Assembly: GCF_023074835.1 (NCBI RefSeq)
Contig: NZ_JALLGW010000001.1
Coordinates: 496,001 to 560,000 of the forward strand
Source: Halomarina salina
GTDB taxonomy: Archaea > Halobacteriota > Halobacteria > Halobacteriales > Haloarculaceae
Length of the DNA: 64,000 nt
Direction: 5' to 3'
Part shown: in pieces, positions 53,859 through 62,563 of the stretch
Layout of the letters: each line of letters starts with the position of its first letter
How positions within the stretch are numbered: position 1 is the stretch's first letter
Notes under the pieces: generated by a model
What the model was told of the DNA's origin: nothing
Database searches by the model: none
What the model saw: the letters and a program-made list of their open reading frames with translations, nothing else
Translations under genes and position numbers: made by a program

Positions 53859-54313
53859 CGAAGGCGACTCGCGATTCCGTCCTCGACGTTGCTCGTCGTA
53901 CAGACCGTCTCGTAGTCGAGCGGCCGGAACGTCTCGACGTGGTCGGGGTCGTTCACCCGAACGACGACCGTCTCGACGCCGAACCGTGCGCGGGCGAGCT
54001 GTGCGATGAGCAGGTTCGACCCGTCGCTCGTCGTCGCGGCGACGACCGCGTCGGCGTCTGCGAGGCCGGCCCGTTCCAGCACGTCGGAGTCCATCGGGTC
54101 GCCTTCGACGACCGGTATGCCGGCCGCCATCGACTCGGTGACGACGTCGGGCGTGTCGTCGACGAGCGACGCCCAGTTCCCGTCGGAGCGGAGTCGGTCG
54201 GCCAGCGCACGGCCGACCCGCCCGCCACCGACGACGTGGATGGTTCGAGCGCGCTCCGGACTACCGGCCGGAACCGACGCCCGGCGTGTCGAGGGTGGTG
54301 TCGATGTCGTCAT
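53855..54313 (-). CDS. TrkA-N (RCK) domain protein
   Basis: A 152-residue Rossmann protein. A short polar N-terminus leads to 'IHVVGGGRVGRALADRLRSDG' with the nucleotide-binding G-x-G-x2-G, then 'VVEGDPMDSDVLERAGLADADAVVAATTSDGSNLL' (part), the ordinary TrkA-N order. It lacks a TrkA-C domain. TrkA-N/RCK domains bind NAD(H) and gate channels or transporters. Its stop overlaps the start of the permease-Usp gene by four bases, so it is a likely regulator subunit of that permease. Confidence 0.87.
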   Translation of the reverse strand: MTTSTPPSTRRASVPAGSPERARTIHVVGGGRVGRALADRLRSDGNWASLVDDTPDVVTESMAAGIPVVEGDPMDSDVLERAGLADADAVVAATTSDGSNLLIAQLARARFGVETVVVRVNDPDHVETFRPLDYETVCTTSNVEDGIASRLR

Positions 54314-54340
54314 CGTTGGCTACCCGCTCGTCCGACACGG

Positions 54341-54349
54341 AAGTATAAG
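54341..54349 (-). promoter_or_regulatory. TATA-like box of the TrkA-N/permease operon
   Basis: On the minus strand CTTATACTT is centred about 32 bases before ATG 54313, giving a leader of a few bases. Confidence 0.6.
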
Positions 54350-54397
54350 AATTTCTCTATTCTCCTCGTGATTCCGCAAAATGTGGACCGATAATTG

Positions 54398-54865
54398 CTA
54401 ATCTGTCCTCTCGAAGCCGTGGTACGGGTTCGCAAAGTCGTTGCGGATGAGGTCCTCGTCGACGATCTCGAACCCGACGTCGTTCAGTTCGCGACCGATA
54501 CGACTCAGGTCGTCGCCATCGGTCCCGACGACGCCGATGTGGACGTTCTCGGCCCCGGTCATCACCTCCCGAACCGAGACGACGCCCTCGATGTCGAGGG
54601 CGGTCCGCGCGAGTTCCTCACGCTGGGGGATCGGAGCGGTACAGACGATGAGCGTGTGCAGTTGGTAGCCGGCTAGTTCGTAGTCCACGTCGGCGTGGTA
54701 GCCCCGGATGATACCGGTCTCTTCGAGACGGCCGATACGGTTCCGGACGGTGCTCGCGGAGACACCGACGTCCTCGGCGATGGCCGACGACGAGGTGTGG
54801 CGGGCGTCGGCCTGGAGCGCGTGGATGATGGCTCGGTCGATGCTGTCGAGGTCCACATCGGGCAT
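54398..54865 (-). CDS. Lrp/AsnC-family transcriptional regulator
   Basis: ATG 54865 (MPDVDLDSIDRAIIHALQAD) begins a 155-residue regulator. The winged HTH spans about 5-65 ('TSSSAIAEDVGVSASTVRNRI' with 'GRLEETGIIRGY'), and the RAM ligand-binding domain follows ('LIVCTAPIPQREELARTALDI', 'GVVSVREVMTGAENVHIGVVG'). Such proteins sense amino acids. Neighbouring amino-acid permease and sulfur amino-acid enzyme genes are natural targets. The frame upstream of 54865 is not protein-like. Confidence 0.93.
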   Translation of the reverse strand: MPDVDLDSIDRAIIHALQADARHTSSSAIAEDVGVSASTVRNRIGRLEETGIIRGYHADVDYELAGYQLHTLIVCTAPIPQREELARTALDIEGVVSVREVMTGAENVHIGVVGTDGDDLSRIGRELNDVGFEIVDEDLIRNDFANPYHGFERTD

Positions 54866-54950
54866 AGCAGACCCACAGCGTACCGGGCGAAATAACCACC
54901 CGGTCGGACGGAACGGTGGAGAAACGAACCGCAGAAGTCGCCGAGAGAGA

Positions 54951-56177
54951 CTACGCCGACGGCGACTGGTGGGCCCGTTCGACGGCGGCGAAGCCGAGGT
55001 CGAGGTCCGCGAGCAGGTCGTCGACGTGTTCGATGCCGACGGAGACACGAATCAGCGTGTCCGTGATGCCGACCGCCTCACGCTCCTCCTTCGGGATGGG
55101 TTCGTGGGTCATCGCGGCCGGGCACTCGATGAGGCTCTCGACGCCGCCGAGGCTCACCGCCAGCCTGAACTCCTCCAGTGCGCCGAGGAACGTCACCACG
55201 TCGTCCAGGTCGCCGTCGAGTTCGAACGAGAGGACGCCGCCGAACCCGCTCATCTGCTCGCACGCGAGGTCGTGTTGCGGGTGGGAGTCGAGGCCGGGGT
55301 AGAGGACCCGATTCACGCCGTCGTGGTCGTCCAGGTACTCCGCGATGGCCTGCGCGTTGGCCTCGTGCTGGCGCATCCGCACGGGGAGCGTCTTCGTCCC
55401 GCGCAGGAGGAGGTAGCTGTCGAACGGCGCGAGCATGTTACCGAGAGCGATCTGCTGGAGGAAGCCGAGCGACTCGGCCAGTTCGTCGCAGTCGGTGACG
55501 AGCGCGCCACCGACGCTGTCGGAGTGGCCGTTGAGGTACTTCGTCGTGGAGTGAGCGACGAGGTCCGCACCGAGCGCGAGGGGGCGCTGACAGAGCGGAC
55601 TCATGAACGTGTTGTCGACGCCGAGCAGCGCGCCGTGGTCGTGAGCGACGGAGGCGATAGCGCCTATGTCGCACAGCTTCAGCAGCGGGTTCGTCGGCGT
55701 CTCCATCCAGACCAGACGGGTGTCCTCGCGCATCGCGTCTGCGACGGCCTCGGTGTCGGTCGCGTCGACGAACGACACCTCGACGTTCAGACGCCCGACG
55801 AACAGTTCTTCGAGCATCCGGCGGGTGCCGGCGTAGAGGTCGTCGAACGCGACCACGTGGTCGCCCGGTTCGACGGTGGCGAGCAGGGCCGTGTTGATGG
55901 CCGCCGTCCCCGAGGAGAACGCGAAGCCGTGCCGTCCGCCTTCGAGGGCGGCGAGGCGCTGTTCGACGGCGTGGCGCGTGGGGTTCGAGAGTCGGGAGTA
56001 GAGGAACTCGCCGTCGTCGGGGTTCACGTCTTCGAGCGACAGACCGGTGTCGAGTGCTGGCAGCGCGAACGTCGACGCGAGGTGGATGGGCGAGACCACG
56101 TCGCCGCGGCCCTCCTCGGGCGACGGCTCCTCGCCGTGACCGACCGCGAGCGTCTCGACGTGCGAGTCGTGGGACAT
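54951..56177 (-). CDS. Cystathionine gamma-synthase/lyase-type PLP enzyme
   Basis: A 408-residue Cys/Met-metabolism PLP enzyme. Markers are 'SRLSNPTRHAVEQRLAALEGG', 'FSSGTAAINTALLATVEPGDHVV', 'WMETPTNPLLKLCDI', 'VDNTFMSPLCQRPLALGADLVAHSTTKYLNGHSD' (part), where K in TTKYLNGHSD binds PLP, and a final 'SLGGVESLIECPAAMTH'. The family includes cystathionine synthase, lyase and methionine gamma-lyase; substrate choice cannot be read here. An Lrp regulator gene lies 85 bases downstream. Confidence 0.92.
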   Translation of the reverse strand: MSHDSHVETLAVGHGEEPSPEEGRGDVVSPIHLASTFALPALDTGLSLEDVNPDDGEFLYSRLSNPTRHAVEQRLAALEGGRHGFAFSSGTAAINTALLATVEPGDHVVAFDDLYAGTRRMLEELFVGRLNVEVSFVDATDTEAVADAMREDTRLVWMETPTNPLLKLCDIGAIASVAHDHGALLGVDNTFMSPLCQRPLALGADLVAHSTTKYLNGHSDSVGGALVTDCDELAESLGFLQQIALGNMLAPFDSYLLLRGTKTLPVRMRQHEANAQAIAEYLDDHDGVNRVLYPGLDSHPQHDLACEQMSGFGGVLSFELDGDLDDVVTFLGALEEFRLAVSLGGVESLIECPAAMTHEPIPKEEREAVGITDTLIRVSVGIEHVDDLLADLDLGFAAVERAHQSPSA

Positions 56178-56258
56178 ACCCGGAGGTCACCGCACGCCGC
56201 GAAAGACCTTTCGTAAATCTGATAATAATGAGGTTCGCAAAAATTACCTGAATTCATC

Positions 56259-56280
56259 CGTCCGGTCCGACGACCGGACG
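56259..56280 (-). terminator. Hairpin and T-run after the doxX-like gene
   Basis: CGTCCGGTC and GACCGGACG form a perfect 9-bp stem with a 4-base loop. Reading on the minus strand it follows the doxX-like stop at 56319 and is followed about a dozen bases later by TTTTT (near 56240). Confidence 0.55.
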
Positions 56281-56318
56281 GGCCGACAGGTTCCGACTCG
56301 ACCGGTCGTTCGCCCCGC

Positions 56319-56792
56319 TCAGCGCTCGCCCGCGCGGACGAGGAAGGCGAGTGCACCGCCGAGCATGGCGACGTTCTTCAGGAACGCGTTCGTCTCGGTC
56401 TGCTTGCTCTCCTCGTCGGCGTTCCAGAAGTCGTGCATGGTCGGCGTGGCGACGACCAGGAACGTCGCGGCTGCGCCCGCTGCGAGCTTCGGGAGCTTCC
56501 AGAACGCGATGCCGAGGCCGCTGGACACGAGCAGGCCACCGGAGAGCGGCACCATCGTCTCCGCCTCGGGGATGCCCTTCGCGTCGGCGTACTGGACGTA
56601 GCCCTCCAGCTGTCGGAAGTGGGTGAGGCCGGTGTAGACGAGCACCGCGCCGAACAACAGGCGTGCCAGTCGGAAGAACAGGCTGTTGTTCGGGACGGGG
56701 TCGGGCGCGACGTCGTCGTCGTCCGTTCCACCGTCTTCCGCGGCCACCTCGTCGAGGTTCTCGGGAGCGTCAGTCTCTGTGGCGGTTGCCAT
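56319..56792 (-). CDS. DoxX-family membrane protein
   Basis: A 157-residue protein with an acidic N-terminus (about 1-35) and four hydrophobic segments. The DoxX pattern is visible in 'LFFRLARLLFGAVLVYTGLTHF', 'VPLSGGLLVSSGLGIAFW' and 'KNVAMLGGALAFLVRAGER'. In archaea DoxX-type proteins are subunits or relatives of thiosulfate:quinone oxidoreductase; many are of unknown function. It is a single gene with a hairpin behind it. Confidence 0.85.
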   Translation of the reverse strand: MATATETDAPENLDEVAAEDGGTDDDDVAPDPVPNNSLFFRLARLLFGAVLVYTGLTHFRQLEGYVQYADAKGIPEAETMVPLSGGLLVSSGLGIAFWKLPKLAAGAAATFLVVATPTMHDFWNADEESKQTETNAFLKNVAMLGGALAFLVRAGER

Positions 56793-57041
56793 ACCTCACC
56801 CACGTAGTTATCCGGGATAACGGTTGTCCAGACGGCGAACGCTCCCGGAATCGGTGACGTGGACGTTACCGCATTCGGTCGGTGTTACCACCCGCTCGAC
56901 GACGGCACCAACTGTCCACACACCGAATCCGACGCCAGCGCCGAGTCCGACGCCACCGCTCTCGTTATCTCCGTGCGACGCTTACCCGAGGTGAATGAGA
57001 ACGACCCCCAGAGCCGTCGGTCCGGGCGCGCAGGAGGGTGA

Positions 57042-58943
57042 GTGAGTCCGCACTGGTGGGGCGGGCCGGACGACCCGCTGACGTTCGACGTCGAGGGCGA
57101 CCCGCTGCGCGACCTGTTCGGCCGCTACGCGCGGGCTGACTGGCCGCTGTTCGTCGTCGGCGTCGTCACGAGCGTCCTCGGCCGACTGGTGAGTCTCGCG
57201 CCGCCCCTCGTCCTGGGCGTCGCCATCGACGCGACGTTCAACGACGACGTCCCCTACGAGATTCCGTTCGTGCCCGCCGACCTGCTGCCGGCCACGCAGA
57301 GCGAGGAGGTGCTCTACTCTGTCGGTATCGTCGTCGCCGCGCTGGTCGGCTCCGTCCTGCTGACGTGGACGAACGGCGCGGCGCTGTCGCTGTTCTCGAA
57401 CCGCGTCCAGCACTACATCCGCGTCGACACCTACGACGCGATGCAGCGCCTCGACATGGCGTTCTTCGACGACAAGCAGACCGGACAGGTCCTCGCCATC
57501 CTCAACGACGACGTCCGCAACCTCCGGATGTTCCTCGGCTCGACGGTGTCGAGCGCGCTGCAACTCGTCGCCACCGTCGTCGGCATCGCTGGCTTGCTGT
57601 TCTACCTGAACTGGCAACTCGCGCTCGTCACGCTCGTCGCGGTGCCCGCGCTCGCCGTCTTCACGCTCTGGTTCATGCGGACCATCCGGCCGCGCTACCG
57701 CGCCCTGCGCGCCTCGGTCGGCGAACTGAACACGCGACTGGAGAACAACCTCGACGGGATGGAGGTCATCAAGACCGCCCACACCGAACGCCACGAGACC
57801 GACCGCATCCGCGAGACGTCGTGGCAGTACTACCTCCGGACGTGGGCCGTCGCCAAACTGGAGTACCTCTATCAGCCGACGATGGACCTCCTCGCCGGAC
57901 TGGCGTTCGCCGCGACGTTCCTCCTCGGCGGCCTGTGGCTCGTCGGCGGCGCGCCCGGCCCGTTCACCGGTGACCTCCGCGTCGGCGAGTTCGTCACGTT
58001 CCTGTTCATGACCCAGCGGTTCGTCGACCCGCTCTCGGGCGTGGGACGCATCGTCACCAGCTACGAGGACGCCCGCGCCAGCGGCGAGCGCATCGTCGGC
58101 CTCGTCTCCCGTCCGGTGGTCGTGCAGGACCGCGAGGACAGCGTCGTCCGCGACCACGTCGAGGGACACGTCGAGTACGACGACGTGACGTTCTCGTACC
58201 TCCCGGACCGGCCCGTCGTCCGGAACCTCTCGTTCACGGTCGAGGCCGGTGAGACGGTCGCGTTCGTCGGTCCCACCGGGGCTGGCAAGTCGACGGCCGC
58301 GAAGCTCCTGTTGCGCCTCTACGACGTCGACTCGGGGAGCGTCCGCGTCGACGGCGTCGACGTGCGCGACCTCTCCCTGGAGACGCTCCGCTCGAACGTC
58401 GGCTACGTGAGCCAGGACGTGTTCCTCTTCGACGGCACCGTCGCCGAGAACGTCAGGTACGGCTCGTTCGACGCCACCGACGAGGCGGTCGAGGCCGCCG
58501 CCAGACTCGCCGAGGCACACGCGTTCGTCGAGAACCTCCCCGACGGCTACGACACGCGCGTCGGCGAACGCGGCGTGAAGCTCTCCGGCGGGCAGCGCCA
58601 GCGCCTCGCCATCGCGCGAGCGATGCTGCAGGACCCCGCCATCCTCGTCCTCGACGAGGCCACGAGCGCCGTCGACACCGAGACCGAACTGCTCATCCAG
58701 CGCGGGCTGGCGCGTCTCACCGCCGACCGGACGACGCTCGTCATCGCCCACCGCCTCTCGACGGTGAAGGAGGCGGACCAGTTGCTCGTCGTCGACGACG
58801 GTCGGGTCGTCGAGCGCGGCACCCACGAGCGCCTGCTCGACGAGGACGGCCTCTACGCCACGCTCTGGAACGTGCAGTCCGGCGCGAGCGCCAGCGAGGA
58901 GTTCATCGCGGAGGTCGTCGCCCGCGCCGACCGGGGGACCTGA
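57042..58943 (+). CDS. ABC exporter, fused permease and ATPase
   Basis: A 633-residue half-transporter from GTG 57042, with GGAGG four bases before it. The exporter domain spans about 30-345, with 'FFDDKQTGQVLAILNDDVRNL' near the first coupling helix. The ATPase has Walker A VGPTGAGKSTAAK, signature LSGGQRQR, Walker B ILVLDEATSAVD and IAHRLST. It is close in layout to the product at 39422-41326. It would form a dimer moving lipids or toxic compounds outward. No neighbour hints at the substrate. Confidence 0.92.
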   Translation: MSPHWWGGPDDPLTFDVEGDPLRDLFGRYARADWPLFVVGVVTSVLGRLVSLAPPLVLGVAIDATFNDDVPYEIPFVPADLLPATQSEEVLYSVGIVVAALVGSVLLTWTNGAALSLFSNRVQHYIRVDTYDAMQRLDMAFFDDKQTGQVLAILNDDVRNLRMFLGSTVSSALQLVATVVGIAGLLFYLNWQLALVTLVAVPALAVFTLWFMRTIRPRYRALRASVGELNTRLENNLDGMEVIKTAHTERHETDRIRETSWQYYLRTWAVAKLEYLYQPTMDLLAGLAFAATFLLGGLWLVGGAPGPFTGDLRVGEFVTFLFMTQRFVDPLSGVGRIVTSYEDARASGERIVGLVSRPVVVQDREDSVVRDHVEGHVEYDDVTFSYLPDRPVVRNLSFTVEAGETVAFVGPTGAGKSTAAKLLLRLYDVDSGSVRVDGVDVRDLSLETLRSNVGYVSQDVFLFDGTVAENVRYGSFDATDEAVEAAARLAEAHAFVENLPDGYDTRVGERGVKLSGGQRQRLAIARAMLQDPAILVLDEATSAVDTETELLIQRGLARLTADRTTLVIAHRLSTVKEADQLLVVDDGRVVERGTHERLLDEDGLYATLWNVQSGASASEEFIAEVVARADRGT

Positions 58944-58986
58944 GACGGGTGACGGTACCCCGAGATTGCAGGCCACTCGTCCACGC

Positions 58987-59829
58987 TCAGGAGTCGGGAA
59001 GGTACGGCAACGGGCTCACCGGACAGAACATCGGCGCTTCGTCGAACAGGTGGCGCAACACGCGGATGTGGCCCGACCCGACGAGCAGGAGGACTCGCTC
59101 GGTGTCGGGGTCGACGGCCCGCCACGTGTTGTGGACGGTCCGGATGTTGCGCTCGTACCACCCGGCGAGCAGGGAGGGACCGTCGAACGACTCGCCCTCC
59201 CCTCGGATGAGCCACTCGAACATCCCGTCGTGGTTCAGTCTGAGTTCGGGTTCCCGGTTCCCCTCGGCCAGGTACTCGGCGACGGTCGACTCGCGGAGCA
59301 ACTCGGCGCCCTCGTCGGCCACCGCCTGGAAGTCCGGGAGGTCGTAGTCGCCCTTCTTCGGCGGGACGGGGTCGCGCTCGTCGGGCGGCACCCACGCCTC
59401 GCCCTCCAGCCTCGCCGTGTAGTCGACGGCGGCGACCCGCTCGTGGTCGAGTCGGTCCGCGAGGCGGTACCCGACCTGCACGACCTCGTTCCGACACTCG
59501 ACGCCCACCGCCTCGCGCTTCGGGTCGGGCGACTCGGCGGCCTCCTCGCGGTCGTAGCGGCGCTCGCCCGAGCGGTACTGTTCGTAGAGGTCGTTGACCG
59601 CCTCGCGCTTCTCGTAGGGCCGTTCGAGCGCGACCAGTTCCGGCGACCAGTCGGCGAGTCGAGCGACGAGGTCCCGGAGTTCGCGCTGTCGTCGCTCCGT
59701 GAGGACGTCGTCGGCGTCGAACGTCGTCGCGTCCATGTCGGGGTTGTCCATGTGGTAGGTCCCGAGCAGCATGACGCGAATCTGGCCGGCGGCCGGCGTC
59801 GGCCACCCGTCGGGAACGTCGTCGGTCAT
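58987..59829 (-). CDS. DUF5694-like protein
   Basis: A 280-residue soluble protein. The early 'VMLLGTYHMDNPDMDATTFDADDVL' (part) with 'RQRELRDLVARLADWSPELVALE', and the terminal 'DTERVLLLVGSGHIRVLRHLFDE', fit the DUF5694/TraB-PrgY-like group, in which the first GT-H and the later G-S-G-H-I-x-x-L motifs are conserved. The group may be metal-dependent hydrolases, but no reaction is established for it. Converges on the ABC exporter gene with a 43-base gap. Confidence 0.75.
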   Translation of the reverse strand: MTDDVPDGWPTPAAGQIRVMLLGTYHMDNPDMDATTFDADDVLTERRQRELRDLVARLADWSPELVALERPYEKREAVNDLYEQYRSGERRYDREEAAESPDPKREAVGVECRNEVVQVGYRLADRLDHERVAAVDYTARLEGEAWVPPDERDPVPPKKGDYDLPDFQAVADEGAELLRESTVAEYLAEGNREPELRLNHDGMFEWLIRGEGESFDGPSLLAGWYERNIRTVHNTWRAVDPDTERVLLLVGSGHIRVLRHLFDEAPMFCPVSPLPYLPDS

Positions 59830-60000
59830 CGGCTCACCAGGGCTCGATTCTCCATTACAGGGCCGTCTCGGCCCGCCGACAAGAAGCGTTCCCCCGGCGA
59901 CACGACGGCCATTCCATATCGCACTATACGGTTTATCTCCCGTGGCCCAGCCATCGCGGTCGGATTGCGAGAACAGTACGGAGAAAGCCGGAAGCGTCCG

Positions 60001-60906
60001 TCAGCGGTGGTCGCGGACCGATTCGAACTCGTCGTCACGCACTGCCTGCGCGACGGCACCGATGTCCGGGTCGCCGACCCGGTTCGGGTACTTGCGCTCG
60101 AAGTAGCCCACCAGATTGCGCAGGTCTCGCTCCAGGAACTCGTCTGCGTTCTCGTGGTCGGTGGGGACGGCCTGCGGCCAGTCGAAGATCGTGACGCCGT
60201 CGCTGTCGACGAACACGTTGTACTCGCTCATGTCGGCGTGGACGTACCCCGCCCGGTACGCCGCGGCGAGTTCGTCGAGTATCAGGTCGAGGACGCCGAC
60301 GGCCTGCTCGGGGTCGAGTTTCGCCTTCGAGAGTTCGACGCCCGAGAGCTTCTCCATCACGATGGCGTGGCGGTTCTGGTCGATGGGCCGGGGGACCCGC
60401 ACGTCCGGGTACACCGTCTCCAGCGCCTCGTACTCGCGTTCGGCGGCCTTCCGGGCCGTGTAGAACCACGAGATGTGCTTGTTGTCGGAGGTGTAGTCCC
60501 GTTCCTTCTGTACCTCGCGGAAGTTGGTGTACCCCTCGCGGTGGAACTTCAGCGCGAGCGGTTTGTACGACCGGACCTCGTAGACGTCGCTCTCCTTGCC
60601 GACGCCGAGCGGTGCGCCGAACCCCTCGATGGTGTCTCGCTCGGCGAACGTCCGCAACGCGAGCGCGTCGTACCCCTCGAACGTGAGTCGGAAGCCGAGA
60701 TACTGGATGGTCTTGCGTTCGACCAGCTCCCGGTCCTCACACCGGTCGAGGCGGTAGGTGACCTCCTCGCTGTCGAGACGGGCGAACTCGGCGAGCTTCT
60801 CCTGGGCGACCCACTCGGAGAAGCGCATCCCGTGTTCGAGCCCCGAGAGCAGATAGAAGTCCTCCGTCTGGAGGTCGGGGAAGAAATCGGCGACGTTCCG
60901 CACCAT
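60001..60906 (-). CDS. rio2: RIO-type serine/threonine kinase Rio2
   Basis: A 301-residue atypical protein kinase. An N-terminal winged helix (about 1-85: 'NVADFFPDLQTEDFYLLSGLEHGM' in part) is specific for Rio2. The kinase has 'GFGAPLGVGKESDVYEV' (flexible loop and nucleotide site), the Lys in LALKFHREG, catalytic loop HADMSEYNVF and metal site IFDWPQ. Rio2 acts in maturation of the small ribosomal subunit. A TATA-like CTATATCG lies far upstream (near 60980), so the promoter could be at about 70-80 bases. Confidence 0.95.
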   Translation of the reverse strand: MVRNVADFFPDLQTEDFYLLSGLEHGMRFSEWVAQEKLAEFARLDSEEVTYRLDRCEDRELVERKTIQYLGFRLTFEGYDALALRTFAERDTIEGFGAPLGVGKESDVYEVRSYKPLALKFHREGYTNFREVQKERDYTSDNKHISWFYTARKAAEREYEALETVYPDVRVPRPIDQNRHAIVMEKLSGVELSKAKLDPEQAVGVLDLILDELAAAYRAGYVHADMSEYNVFVDSDGVTIFDWPQAVPTDHENADEFLERDLRNLVGYFERKYPNRVGDPDIGAVAQAVRDDEFESVRDHR

Positions 60907-61068
60907 ACCCGCTGTTCACGGGCCGCAGGGAAAAGCCCCGCGCGTCCGCCGTGTGAGGGGTAGTAAATCGCATCTCGCGATATAGAATCGCCGTGAAGGC
61001 GTCAGCTACCGCTCGGCAGGAAGTGACGAGAGAACGGTCGAGCGCGCGAAAATCGGCGGTTCGAGTCG

Positions 61069-61371
61069 TCAGGCGACCTGGAACCCCTCGTCGCGGAGGA
61101 CGTCGGGGAGGCGGTCGGCGTGGTCGCCCTGGAGTTCGATGGTCCTGGAGTCCTTCTCGACGGTGCCGCCGGTCGCGAGGCGACGTTTCAGCGTCGAGGC
61201 GAGGTCCTTGAGGTCGACGGTGCCGTCGTCGAACCCGCCGACGATGGTCATCGGTTTCCCGTAGCGTCGGCTCTCGACGCGAACCGTGAGGTGCTGTTCC
61301 GCTCGTGCGAGGTCGTCCCCGATTCCGAGGTCGTCGGGGAGACCGGTGACGTCGCTGAAGTCCTTTGGCAC
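61069..61371 (-). CDS. SUI1/eIF1-type translation factor
   Basis: GTG 61371 (VPKDFSDVTGLPDDLG) is the best start; sequence before it is not protein-like and a TATA-like TTATCC lies about 30 bases upstream. The 100-residue protein has the SUI1 fold: 'VRVESRRYGKPMTIVGGFD', 'DLKDLASTLKRRLATGGTV', 'TIELQGDHADRLPDVLRDEGF'. Archaeal eIF1-type factors help start-site selection on the small subunit. The gene is monocistronic and lies between Rio2 and a VOC dioxygenase. Confidence 0.92.
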   Translation of the reverse strand: MPKDFSDVTGLPDDLGIGDDLARAEQHLTVRVESRRYGKPMTIVGGFDDGTVDLKDLASTLKRRLATGGTVEKDSRTIELQGDHADRLPDVLRDEGFQVA

Positions 61372-61489
61372 TACAGGTGTGCTAGGTCGTCTGGAAGGAT
61401 AACCTTGCCGCGGGTCCGGGAGTCGATACACGACCGGGGGCGACGAGCCGAATCGAGGAGGACCGGGATGCGCCGGTCCGGGTCGTCGC

Positions 61490-62431
61490 TCAGTCGTCGA
61501 GCGCCAGCGGGGGCAGGTTCGCCTCGATGCGCTCGCGGTTCGCCTCGAACTTCGGCGGGAGGACGAGCGACGAGCCGAGTTCCGCCAGCGGTTCGTCCAC
61601 GGTGTAACCGGGTTCGTGGGTCGCGAGTTCGAACAGGACGCCGCCGGTGTTCGCCGACTGGATGCCCCCGCGGAAGTACACCGAGTGGAACCACTCGCGG
61701 TCGATGACGGGCGTCGGGTCGAACCCGAGGTCGACGAGCGTCTCGCGCCACGCCTGCTGGTCCTCGTCGGTCGGCGTCCGGAAGGCGACGTGGTGGACGG
61801 TACCGTAGCCGGGTCGCCCCGCCTGCTGCGTGGGAATCAGGTCGACGACCGCGCCGAGTTCGCCCGAGGAGACGTACCGGACGCGTTCGTCGGTCTCCTC
61901 CGTCCGCTCGTACCCCATCGTCTCCAGCAGTTCGCCGGTCGGGCCGGTGTCGCGGACGAGCAGCGCGACGCCGTGGAACCCGCGGATGGCGTGCTCGGCG
62001 TCGACGTGCTCGGTCCACGGGTCGGCGGCGTCCTCGCCCTCGACCAGTTCCAGCGGGAGGCCGTCGGGGTCCTCGAACGGGAGGACGCGCTCGCCGAACC
62101 GTTCGGTCGGCTCCTCGCGGGTGACGTCGTGCTCGTCGAGGCGGTCGGCCCAGAAGTCGAGCGACCCCTCCGGGATGCGGAAGGCGGTGACGCCGACCTG
62201 CCCCGCACCGACGGTGCCGCTGGTCGCGCCGGCGAACGGGAAGAACGTCATGCTCGTTCCGGGCGACCCGCGGCTGTCGGCGTAGAACAGGTGGTACGTC
62301 GATGGGTCGTCCTGGTTGACCGACCGCTTGACCAGTCGGAGGCCCAGCACGTCCGTGTAGAAGTCGTAGTTCCGCTTCGGGTCGCCAGCGACGGCGGTGA
62401 CGTGGTGGATGCCGGGGATTCGTTCGGGCAT
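61490..62431 (-). CDS. Two-domain VOC protein, ring-cleaving dioxygenase-like
   Basis: A 313-residue protein with two glyoxalase/VOC modules: residues 5-130 ('PGIHHVTAVAGDPKRNYDFYTDVLGLRLVKRSVN', cut) and about 150-300 ('IRGFHGVALLVRDTGPTGELLETMGY', 'VHHVAFRTPTDEDQQAWRETL'). Candidate metal ligands are His near residue 9 and His in VHHV, with a Glu near the end of each module. Relatives (MhqO/MhqA type) are linked to quinone and aromatic stress. The substrate is unproven. Confidence 0.88.
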   Translation of the reverse strand: MPERIPGIHHVTAVAGDPKRNYDFYTDVLGLRLVKRSVNQDDPSTYHLFYADSRGSPGTSMTFFPFAGATSGTVGAGQVGVTAFRIPEGSLDFWADRLDEHDVTREEPTERFGERVLPFEDPDGLPLELVEGEDAADPWTEHVDAEHAIRGFHGVALLVRDTGPTGELLETMGYERTEETDERVRYVSSGELGAVVDLIPTQQAGRPGYGTVHHVAFRTPTDEDQQAWRETLVDLGFDPTPVIDREWFHSVYFRGGIQSANTGGVLFELATHEPGYTVDEPLAELGSSLVLPPKFEANRERIEANLPPLALDD

Positions 62432-62563
62432 AGTAGTCGGTAGAACGCGGACGTACTTCAGTCGGCGCGGACGCGGGCGTCGGGTGGTGACACGAGTGTT
62501 ACCGGGCGTGGCTGGTCGGCGCTGGGCGCTGGGCCGACGCTCCGCGTCCCGCTGGAGCGCCGT

